A stretch of DNA of 11,841 nucleotides from an uncultured Oscillospiraceae bacterium (GTDB taxonomy: Bacteria > Bacillota > Clostridia > Oscillospirales > Ruminococcaceae): positions 1 through 11,841 of the forward strand of contig USBC01000042.1 of the NCBI GenBank assembly GCA_900552845.1. Reading direction: 5' to 3'. Positions within the stretch are counted from its first letter, which is position 1, and each line of letters begins with the position of its first letter. Of this stretch, positions 1 through 7,338 are shown piece by piece. The translations under genes were made by a program, and so were the position numbers. Under the pieces are notes generated by a model. It was not told where the DNA came from, searched no databases, and saw only the letters and a list, made by a program, of their open reading frames with translations.

Positions 1-1179
<1,179 letters not shown>

Positions 1180-1184
1180 ATTAC

Positions 1185-1454
1185 ATGGAGATCGACATCA
1201 AAAAAATTGCTAAGCTCTCTCGGCTTGCCATAGAGCCGGAAAGAGAGGAAAAATTCCAAAAGGATATGCAAAATATCATCGATATGGTGGAGCGCCTGCC
1301 CGAAATGGGATCCGGTGATCTTTCCCCAAAGGTGGAGGATGCCATGACACTGCGAGAAGATGTGGTGGAGCCTTCTCTGCCGCGAGAGGAAGTACTGAAA
1401 AATGCGCCTCAAGTAGCAGCCGGCTGTGTGGTTGTCCCCAAAACAGTGGGTTAA
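1185..1454 (+). CDS. gatC: Asp-tRNA(Asn)/Glu-tRNA(Gln) amidotransferase subunit C
   Basis: GatC is the small subunit that wraps around GatA and stabilises the GatCAB complex in the cytoplasm. The 89-residue protein has the usual length and family pattern: an N-terminal helix with KIAKLSRLAI, a middle stretch DMVERLP, and the conserved LREDVVEPSLPREEVLKNAP segment before a short C-terminal strand region. ATG at 1185 is chosen because an AAAGGGG Shine-Dalgarno-like run (about 1167-1172) lies inside the end of ligA about 12 bases upstream and the family motifs begin at once. It sits 5 bp after ligA and 24 bp before gatA, so a shared transcript is likely. Confidence 0.95.
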   Translation: MEIDIKKIAKLSRLAIEPEREEKFQKDMQNIIDMVERLPEMGSGDLSPKVEDAMTLREDVVEPSLPREEVLKNAPQVAAGCVVVPKTVG

Positions 1455-1478
1455 CATGAGGGAAAGGAAGTAGACAAT

Positions 1479-2936
1479 ATGGATTTGTATAAACTGACCG
1501 GCGGCGAGCTGCACCGGCTGATGAAAGAGAAAAAAGTCTCCGCAATGGAAGTGACGGAGGATGTATTTGCTCGTATTGCGAAGGTGGAAAACGGGATTGG
1601 TGCATTCATCACAGTCACGCCGGAGGAAGCAGTGAAGGCTGCCGAAGCAGTAGATAAAAAGATTGCGGCGGGGGAGGAGTTGCACCCGTTGGCAGGGATC
1701 CCCATCGGGATCAAGGATAATATCTGCACCAACGGGATTAAGACCACCTGCGCCAGCCGCATGCTGGAAAATTTTATTCCTCCCTATGATGCAACGGTAA
1801 TCAGCAAGTTGAAAGCTGTAGATTTTGCAATGACGGGAAAGCTGAATATGGACGAATTCGCCATGGGTTCCTCATGTGAGAATTCTGCGTTCCATATTAC
1901 TCATAATCCGCACGGGCTGGATAAAGTGCCAGGAGGATCCTCCGGCGGTTCAGCGGCGGCTGTAGCTGCGGGAGAAGCGGTTATGTCTTTGGGAAGTGAT
2001 ACCGGCGGATCCATTCGTGAGCCTGCCGCTTATTGCGGTATTATCGGGTTAAAGCCTACCTATGGTGCAGTTTCCCGTTATGGCTTGGTTGCGTTTGCTT
2101 CCTCGCTGGATCAGATCGGGCCCATGGGACGCTGTGTGGAGGACGTTGCCAATCTGTTTTACACCATCAGCGGGCAGGACCCCTATGACGCCACATCTAT
2201 GCCTACCCACTATCCGAAAACCGCCGGTGGTTTAGGTTATGATCTTTCCGGCTTGCGCATCGGCGTGCCCAAAGAGTTTTATAAGCATACCGATGTAGCG
2301 GTTGGCGCCTCTATCTGGCAGGTCATTCGTACACTGGAGGCACGTGGTGCCAAGGTTGTGGATATCAGCCTGCCAAGTACAGAATACGGGCTTTCCGCTT
2401 ATTATATCATTTCTTCCGCTGAAGCCTCCTCCAACCTGTCGCGCTTTGATGGCGTCAAGTACGGATTCCGCGCAGAAGGCTATACCGACCTTAACAACAT
2501 GTATGAAAAGACAAGAAGTGAAGGCTTTGGTGATGAAGTCAAGCGTCGCATCATGCTGGGGACATTTGTGTTGTCCTCCGGTTACTATGATGCCTACTAC
2601 AAAAAAGCCAAGCTGTTCCAGCAGAAGGTGCGTGCCGAGTATGACGAAGCATTCAAGCTGTGCGATGTCATTATAACGCCGACCGCTCCTTCCGCCGCAT
2701 TCAAGATTGGCGAGAATGTTCATGATCCCTTGAAGATGTATGCCAGCGATGTTTGCACCATTACAGTAAACATTGCCGGACTGCCTGCGCTCTCCTTGCC
2801 GATTGGCATGGATCACGAGATGCCGGTGGGAATGCAGCTCATCGGGCCGCATTTCTCAGAGGAGAAGCTGCTGGGCATTGCCAAGGAATTTGAGACCATG
2901 CGGGGCGGACTGTGCCAGGTCGCCTCTGTGGTGTAA
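1479..2936 (+). CDS. gatA: Asp-tRNA(Asn)/Glu-tRNA(Gln) amidotransferase subunit A (amidase)
   Basis: GatA is the glutaminase subunit. It frees ammonia from glutamine and passes it to GatB, which amidates Glu-tRNA(Gln) or Asp-tRNA(Asn). The 485-residue protein shows the complete amidase signature. The Ser-cisSer-Lys triad is visible as K79 (in GIPIGIKDN), S154 (in PGGSSGGSAA) and S178 (in DTGGSIR), the same numbering as the well-studied staphylococcal enzyme. The region AYYIISSAEASSNLSRFDG, which helps build the glutamine site, is conserved. One small departure is Glu181 after SIR, where Gln is commoner (SIRQPA). The start at 1479 is supported by GGAAAGGAAG at 1461-1470. The stop codon overlaps the gatB ribosome binding site. 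Together with gatB this implies that the organism makes Gln-tRNA and/or Asn-tRNA by the indirect route. Confidence 0.98.
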   Translation: MDLYKLTGGELHRLMKEKKVSAMEVTEDVFARIAKVENGIGAFITVTPEEAVKAAEAVDKKIAAGEELHPLAGIPIGIKDNICTNGIKTTCASRMLENFIPPYDATVISKLKAVDFAMTGKLNMDEFAMGSSCENSAFHITHNPHGLDKVPGGSSGGSAAAVAAGEAVMSLGSDTGGSIREPAAYCGIIGLKPTYGAVSRYGLVAFASSLDQIGPMGRCVEDVANLFYTISGQDPYDATSMPTHYPKTAGGLGYDLSGLRIGVPKEFYKHTDVAVGASIWQVIRTLEARGAKVVDISLPSTEYGLSAYYIISSAEASSNLSRFDGVKYGFRAEGYTDLNNMYEKTRSEGFGDEVKRRIMLGTFVLSSGYYDAYYKKAKLFQQKVRAEYDEAFKLCDVIITPTAPSAAFKIGENVHDPLKMYASDVCTITVNIAGLPALSLPIGMDHEMPVGMQLIGPHFSEEKLLGIAKEFETMRGGLCQVASVV

Positions 2937-2944
2937 GGAGGAGA
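2935..2944 (+). promoter_or_regulatory. gatB ribosome binding site that decides the gatB start
   Basis: AAGGAGGAGA overlaps the gatA stop codon and ends a few bases before ATG 2951. This near-perfect Shine-Dalgarno match, with the AAGGAGG core 9 bases before the ATG, favours 2951 over the in-frame ATG at 2912 that lies inside gatA. Confidence 0.85.
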
Positions 2945-2950
2945 CGCAAC

Positions 2951-4390
2951 ATGAAATACGAAATCGTTGTGGGCTTGGAGGTCCATGCAGAGCTGAACAC
3001 CAAGACCAAAATTTACTGCAGCTGTAAAAACTCCTTCGGCTCCATGGTCAATTCTAATTGCTGCCCGATTTGTACCGGTATGCCCGGAACGCTGCCCACC
3101 TTGAACAAGAGCGTTGTGGACTATGCCGTGCGCATGGGCTACGCTTTGCATTGCAGCATCAATAACGTCTGCAAGATGGACCGTAAAAATTACTTTTATC
3201 CCGATCTTCCAAAGGCGTATCAGATCTCTCAATTTGATATTCCTCTTTGCGAGAATGGATATATTGATGCTGTTATTGATGAAGAGGGACATACCAAGCG
3301 TATCGGCGTTACCCGAATTCACATCGAGGAGGACGCAGGGAAGCTGATTCATTCTGATGATTTTGCGGGCAGTCTTGTCGATTTTAACCGCTGCGGCGTC
3401 CCACTGATTGAGATCGTTTCCGAGCCGGATATGCGTTCCTCTGCAGAGGCTAAGGCCTATCTCGATACAATTAAGGCGACTTTGCAGTACCTTGGTATTT
3501 CCGACTGCAAGATGCAGGAGGGGTCGATTCGCTGTGATGTTAATGTATCGGTAAGACCTGAGGGCGCTGCGGAATTTGGTACCCGCGTGGAAATGAAGAA
3601 TGTCAACAGCTTTTCTGCTACGGTGCGTGCAATTGAGTATGAAGCTGCCCGCCAGATCGAGATTCTGGAAAAGGGCGGAGAGATCTCTCAGGAAACGCGC
3701 CGCTGGGACGATATTGCAGGAAAAAACATTCTGCTGCGCTCCAAGGAGGACGCGCAGGATTATCGCTATTTCCCCGAGCCTGACCTCAAGACCATCTATG
3801 TAGAGGAAGGTCATTTGGCTGCGCTGAAGGATAGCATTCCAGAGCTTCCGAATGATAAGCTGCTGCGGCTGATGAAGCAGTATAAGCTGCCCTATTTTGA
3901 TGCTAATCTGATGGCAGAAAATCCTGATAAAGCAGATTATTTTGAAGCCGTGGCAGCTTTGGGCAAATGTCTGCCCAAAAATATCAGCAACTGGCTGTTG
4001 GGTGATATTACGCGCATTATTAACGAAAAAGGCATTACAATAGCCGATACCTGCCTTACTGCAGAAAAGCTGGCGGATATGCTGTGCATGATCGAAAAAG
4101 GAGAAATCTCTACAACCGCAGGGAAGACTGTATTGGAGGAGATCATCTTCACCGACAGAACAGCTGCTGAGATCGTGGAGGAAAAGGGCCTGCGCCAGAT
4201 GAATGATACCGGAGCGTTGGAAAAGGTGGTCAGTGATATTCTGGCTGCCAATCCCAAAGTGGTAGAAGACTACCGCGGCGGCAAAACAAACGCATTGGGC
4301 TTTTTGGTTGGTCAATGCATGAGAGCCTCCAAGGGAAAAGGGAATCCCAATATTCTTCGGGAGATGCTGGAAACTGCCTTGAAAGGCTGA
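2951..4390 (+). CDS. gatB: Asp-tRNA(Asn)/Glu-tRNA(Gln) amidotransferase subunit B
   Basis: GatB binds the mischarged tRNA, activates its carboxyl group with ATP, and uses ammonia from GatA to make Gln-tRNA or Asn-tRNA. From ATG 2951 the protein has 479 residues, the usual family length, and begins MKYEIVVGLEVHAEL. Visible landmarks are the paired cysteines of the zinc site (YCSCKN and NCCPICTGMPGTLP), DRKNYFYPDLPKAYQISQ, the metal-binding IHIEEDAGKL, and FNRCGVPLIEIVSEPD. The C-terminal tRNA-binding GatB/YqeY domain spans about 330-479 and ends in the characteristic GFLVGQCMRASKGKGNP tail. An upstream in-frame ATG at 2912 would add 13 arginine-rich residues that overlap gatA and do not fit the family. 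It is the last gene of the gat operon and is followed by a stem-loop. Confidence 0.98.
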   Translation: MKYEIVVGLEVHAELNTKTKIYCSCKNSFGSMVNSNCCPICTGMPGTLPTLNKSVVDYAVRMGYALHCSINNVCKMDRKNYFYPDLPKAYQISQFDIPLCENGYIDAVIDEEGHTKRIGVTRIHIEEDAGKLIHSDDFAGSLVDFNRCGVPLIEIVSEPDMRSSAEAKAYLDTIKATLQYLGISDCKMQEGSIRCDVNVSVRPEGAAEFGTRVEMKNVNSFSATVRAIEYEAARQIEILEKGGEISQETRRWDDIAGKNILLRSKEDAQDYRYFPEPDLKTIYVEEGHLAALKDSIPELPNDKLLRLMKQYKLPYFDANLMAENPDKADYFEAVAALGKCLPKNISNWLLGDITRIINEKGITIADTCLTAEKLADMLCMIEKGEISTTAGKTVLEEIIFTDRTAAEIVEEKGLRQMNDTGALEKVVSDILAANPKVVEDYRGGKTNALGFLVGQCMRASKGKGNPNILREMLETALKG

Positions 4391-4413
4391 GAAAACTGAA
4401 TTCAAATATAAAT

Positions 4414-4443
4414 GGCGGGCTGTCAGTTAATCTACAGCCCGCC
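4414..4443 (+). terminator. GC-rich stem-loop after gatB, possible terminator without a U-tract
   Basis: GGCGGGCTGT (4414-4423) and ACAGCCCGCC (4434-4443) are perfect 10-bp complements around a 10-base loop. It starts 24 bp after the gatB stop, so it probably ends or stabilises the gat transcript. The bases after it are GTAGGCGCAAC with no T-run, so it is not a canonical intrinsic terminator. A Rho-dependent end or a 3'-protective hairpin is equally possible. The rest of the gap (4444-4523) is AT-rich and presumably holds the promoter of the next gene, but I see no convincing -35/-10 pair. Confidence 0.6.
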
Positions 4444-4502
4444 GTAGGCGCAACATGGTGCATAAATCTTATTTAAAGCAGATGTTTATTTTCACATAAG
4501 CG

Positions 4503-4516
4503 TAAGGGGGAGGGGG
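4503..4516 (+). promoter_or_regulatory. Unusually G-rich ribosome binding region of the GGDEF/HD-GYP gene
   Basis: Two runs of five G separated by a single A (4506-4516), preceded by TAA, end 7 bases before ATG 4524. It contains GGGGGAGG, a workable Shine-Dalgarno sequence, but is much more G-rich than the other ribosome binding sites in the window. It supports the 4524 start. ATG 4530, two codons downstream, is the alternative. Confidence 0.6.
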
Positions 4517-4523
4517 AAGTCAG

Positions 4524-6461
4524 ATGCAAATGTCTTTAGAACATGCAAATGAGGTATTTGACAGGGTTTTGCGGCTTGATCTGCAAAACGGAACATACAC
4601 AATGATATCCCCGGACTCTGCCGGCGAATGGTTTGATGGCGAAAGAGATTTTTCCGAGTTTGCAGGACAATTGATGGGGAATGCTGCTGATGCCGGTATG
4701 ACTTTTCAAAACCTGAAGGTTGCACTTGACCTCAAGCGGGTTCGGAGTGAACTGGAGCAAAAAGGACATTATGTGGTCTTTGGCGGAGATATCACCGGCT
4801 GCAAAAAAATGACCTTTGTACGCAGCGACAGCCGATATGCTATGCTGTATGTAACAGATCTCAATAGCATTGCCGAGTATTACAAAAGCTTGATCGACAG
4901 ATTGGAAAAAGAGCAATATCAGGATACCATTACCGGCGCATTAAATCGGAATTATTACGAATTAAAGCTTCGGGAAAGACATTTTAGCGGCGGCGTTGCC
5001 ATTATTGATATTGACGATTTCAAATTGTGCAATGATACATATGGGCATGAAGTCGGGGATACTGCCCTTTCTGAAGTGGCTCGGATCATTTTGCGGAACA
5101 CAAATGAAAAGGACACGCTGGTACGTTTTGGCGGAGATGAACTGCTGCTGCTTATGCCGGACAGCACAACGATCAGAATAGAGCGTATTCTTGAATCCAT
5201 TCGGCAGAAAATTTTTGCAGTACATCATAGTGCATTTGGCAATTTCCGCCTGTCTGTCAGTATTGGCTGTGTTATGGCTGAAAACGAGCCAACCGCCGAT
5301 GCCGCGTATCGTGCGGATCGTATTATGTACCTTGCCAAAAACAAAAAGAACTCGGTTATAACCGAGTGGCAGCTTGCAGCAGGAAGTGAACAAGTGCTTT
5401 CCGAGAAGCAGGAACAAAAACAGTGCGTCTTGATCGTAGATGATTCGGCATTCAATCGTGAACTGCTTACAGAGCTGCTTGGCAGTAGCTTTGATATACT
5501 GGAAGCGGCTAACGGCAGGGAATGCATGGATCTTCTTGAACAGCACGGAACACAGATTTCGGTGGTGCTGTTGGATATCATTATGCCGCTGATGGACGGC
5601 TTTGCGGTATTAAAGGAGATGAGTGAGAAGCATCTCCTTGATGAAATACCGGTGATTATGATCACGGCAGATGAAACTGATGCCAATATCCGCCAAGCAT
5701 TTGAAATGGGGGTTACCGATTATATCCGCCGTCCATTTGATGCGCGGGTAGTAGAGCAGCGTATACGCAACACAGTCAAGCTTTATGCGAAGCAGCGGCG
5801 CATGCTCTCTATGCTGTCTGCACAAAGCCGAGAGAGGGAGAAAAACAGCCGAATAGCAACCGATATTCTCAGCAATGTGATCGGGTGCATCAACGGCGAA
5901 AGTGCAGAGCATATACAGCATGTGAAGGAAATTTCTGCAATGATATTGGAACGGCTGATTTTGAAAACAGACCGCTATGGGTTAGCGTGGAAAGACTGTG
6001 AGCTGATTTCTGCCGCCGCTACACTTCATGATATCGGTAAAGTGGCGATTGATCAGGCGATCCTCAATAAGCCCGGCAAACTGACGCCGGAGGAATATGA
6101 GATCATGAAAACGCATACCGTCATCGGTGAGGATATCCTGAAAAACGGTGGTCTTGCGGCATTTCAGGACGAGCCGCAGCTGAAAATAGCCATTCAGATC
6201 TGCCGCTGGCACCACGAGCGCTATGACGGCAAAGGATATCCCGATGGACTGATTGGGGACGATACCCCCATTGCCGCACAGATTGTCGGTATTGCAGATG
6301 TATTTGACGCTTTGGCAAGCGTGCGTACTTACAAGGACGCTTATACACCGGAAGAGTCATTGCACATGATACAGCGTGGGGAATGCGGCAGCTTTAACCC
6401 GCTTTTGGTGGAATGCCTTACGGAAATAGCCGGAAAGCTTTCTCGCGATATCTATCAGTAA
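4524..6461 (+). CDS. GGDEF-receiver-HD-GYP protein: c-di-GMP cyclase and phosphodiesterase with central response-regulator domain
   Basis: A 645-residue soluble protein with no membrane segment. Residues 1-125 form a PAS-like sensory region. About 130-282 are a diguanylate cyclase domain (TGALNRNYY, IDIDDFKLCNDTYGHEVGD, active-site GGDEL at 203-207). About 300-420 are a receiver domain with acidic pair D306/D307, phospho-acceptor D351 (LLDIIMPLMDGF) and T381; R403 replaces the usual lysine (RRPFD). About 440-640 are an HD-GYP phosphodiesterase with HDIGK (H502, D503), HTVIGEDIL, HHERYDGKGYPDG and ADVFDAL. It should thus make and degrade c-di-GMP, with phosphorylation of D351 a likely switch. 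The RxxD product-inhibition site before GGDEL reads NEKD, so feedback inhibition is probably lost. Both catalytic motifs look intact, though net activity cannot be predicted. It precedes the lipoprotein-kinase-HPt genes by 70 bp and is the only other receiver in the window, so it is the likely relay output. Confidence 0.93.
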   Translation: MQMSLEHANEVFDRVLRLDLQNGTYTMISPDSAGEWFDGERDFSEFAGQLMGNAADAGMTFQNLKVALDLKRVRSELEQKGHYVVFGGDITGCKKMTFVRSDSRYAMLYVTDLNSIAEYYKSLIDRLEKEQYQDTITGALNRNYYELKLRERHFSGGVAIIDIDDFKLCNDTYGHEVGDTALSEVARIILRNTNEKDTLVRFGGDELLLLMPDSTTIRIERILESIRQKIFAVHHSAFGNFRLSVSIGCVMAENEPTADAAYRADRIMYLAKNKKNSVITEWQLAAGSEQVLSEKQEQKQCVLIVDDSAFNRELLTELLGSSFDILEAANGRECMDLLEQHGTQISVVLLDIIMPLMDGFAVLKEMSEKHLLDEIPVIMITADETDANIRQAFEMGVTDYIRRPFDARVVEQRIRNTVKLYAKQRRMLSMLSAQSREREKNSRIATDILSNVIGCINGESAEHIQHVKEISAMILERLILKTDRYGLAWKDCELISAAATLHDIGKVAIDQAILNKPGKLTPEEYEIMKTHTVIGEDILKNGGLAAFQDEPQLKIAIQICRWHHERYDGKGYPDGLIGDDTPIAAQIVGIADVFDALASVRTYKDAYTPEESLHMIQRGECGSFNPLLVECLTEIAGKLSRDIYQ

Positions 6462-6470
6462 AAGACTTAA

Positions 6471-6496
6471 ATACCTCCGGGAAAACTCGGAGGTAT
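6471..6496 (+). other. Intergenic stem-loop between the c-di-GMP gene and the lipoprotein gene
   Basis: ATACCTCCG (6471-6479) and CGGAGGTAT (6488-6496) are exact complements around an 8-base loop (GGAAAACT) that could close one more G-U pair. It begins 9 bp after the upstream stop and ends 35 bp before the lipoprotein ATG. No T-run follows, so complete termination is unlikely. It could set partial read-through or an mRNA processing boundary, letting the output gene and the sensor genes be expressed at different levels. Confidence 0.6.
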
Positions 6497-6531
6497 ATTC
6501 CATTGCTAATGCAAAATAGGAGGCTTTCGTG

Positions 6532-7338
6532 ATGAGAAAAGCCATAAAACAACTTGGCGTGCTATGTCTTGCAGTAATGTTTGTTTTTCTTTCAGGCTGT
6601 GATAAAGATTCTCCGCAGCCGGAAGATCTTCCGAATGGTACACTTACAATCGGCAGCGACATATATTCGCCCTACTTCTATTTGGACGACAATGGAGATT
6701 ATGCCGGAATTGATGTGGAAATTGCCACAGAAGCGTGCCGCAGGCTTGGCATGAAGATAGAGTTCAAGCAAATTGTGTGGCAAAACAAGGACGCACTTCT
6801 TGCAGAGGGTGCAATAGACTGCTTGTGGGGCTGTTTTACCATGAACGGTCGTGAGGACGAATACACTTGGGCTGGCCCATATATGCGCAGCAGGCAGGTA
6901 GTGGTGGTTTATACTTCAAGCGATATCTATACCTTAGGCGACCTGAACGGGAAATGTGTTGCAGTACAGATTGCCTCCAAACCTGAGGGTATTTTCCTTA
7001 CCGATTCCGTTCCCGGCGTGTCTGTCAAAAAAGTGTACAGCTTTTCCACCATGCAGTCTGTTTTTGCTGCTCTTAAAAAGGGCTATGTTGATGCCTGTGC
7101 AGGGCACGAGACCGCTTGCCGGGAATATATGAAAAATGCCTATGCAGATTATCGTATTCTTGATGAGATTTTGTTGAAAGCCGATCTTGGTGTTGCGTTT
7201 GAAAAAAATACCGGGACTGAGCAGGCTGCTGCGCTCACCAATGTGTTGGAGGAAATGAAAGAGGACGGTACAATACGCAGCATTCTTGCAAATTATGATT
7301 TAGATGTAGATTTTGCGCTGGGGGAGGACGGAGCATGA
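6532..7338 (+). CDS. Orphan solute-binding lipoprotein, SBP family 3 (amino-acid-type fold)
   Basis: A 268-residue exported lipoprotein. It has the basic start MRKAIKQ, a hydrophobic stretch, and a lipobox LSGC with C23 as the lipidated cysteine. The mature part follows the family 3 periplasmic-binding pattern: GTLTIGSDIYSPYFY, then YAGIDVEIATEACRRLGM, AIDCLWGCFTMN, WAGPYMRSRQ, LGDLNGKCVAVQ and GYVDACAG. ATG 6532 is preferred over GTG 6529 because AGGAGG (6518-6523) lies 8 bases upstream. No permease or ATPase gene is next to it. Instead its TGA overlaps the ATG of the sensor kinase by 4 bp, so a role in presenting a ligand to that kinase is more likely than transport. In the usual VDAVxxD motif the ligand-binding aspartate is histidine here (VDACAGH), so the ligand may not be an ordinary amino acid; that is inference. 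Confidence 0.88.
   Translation: MRKAIKQLGVLCLAVMFVFLSGCDKDSPQPEDLPNGTLTIGSDIYSPYFYLDDNGDYAGIDVEIATEACRRLGMKIEFKQIVWQNKDALLAEGAIDCLWGCFTMNGREDEYTWAGPYMRSRQVVVVYTSSDIYTLGDLNGKCVAVQIASKPEGIFLTDSVPGVSVKKVYSFSTMQSVFAALKKGYVDACAGHETACREYMKNAYADYRILDEILLKADLGVAFEKNTGTEQAAALTNVLEEMKEDGTIRSILANYDLDVDFALGEDGA

Noticed and set aside
2912..2950. Upstream in-frame ATG for gatB adding 13 residues
   Set aside because: The added residues are arginine-rich, lie inside gatA and are not part of the family; AAGGAGG is placed correctly for ATG 2951 instead.
2813..4405. A 530-codon open frame on the minus strand opposite gatB
   Set aside because: It is a shadow of gatB: GatB matches its family over its full length on the plus strand, and the reverse frame shows no recognisable motif or ribosome binding site.
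4391..4523. A c-di-GMP riboswitch upstream of the GGDEF/HD-GYP gene
   Set aside because: The gap is short, and I could not find the conserved GEMM core segments; the only clear structure is the GC hairpin after gatB.
6532..7338. Ordinary amino-acid ABC uptake component
   Set aside because: The fold fits, but no permease or ATPase gene is adjacent and the gene overlaps the kinase start, so a sensory role is preferred; transport with distant partners is not excluded.
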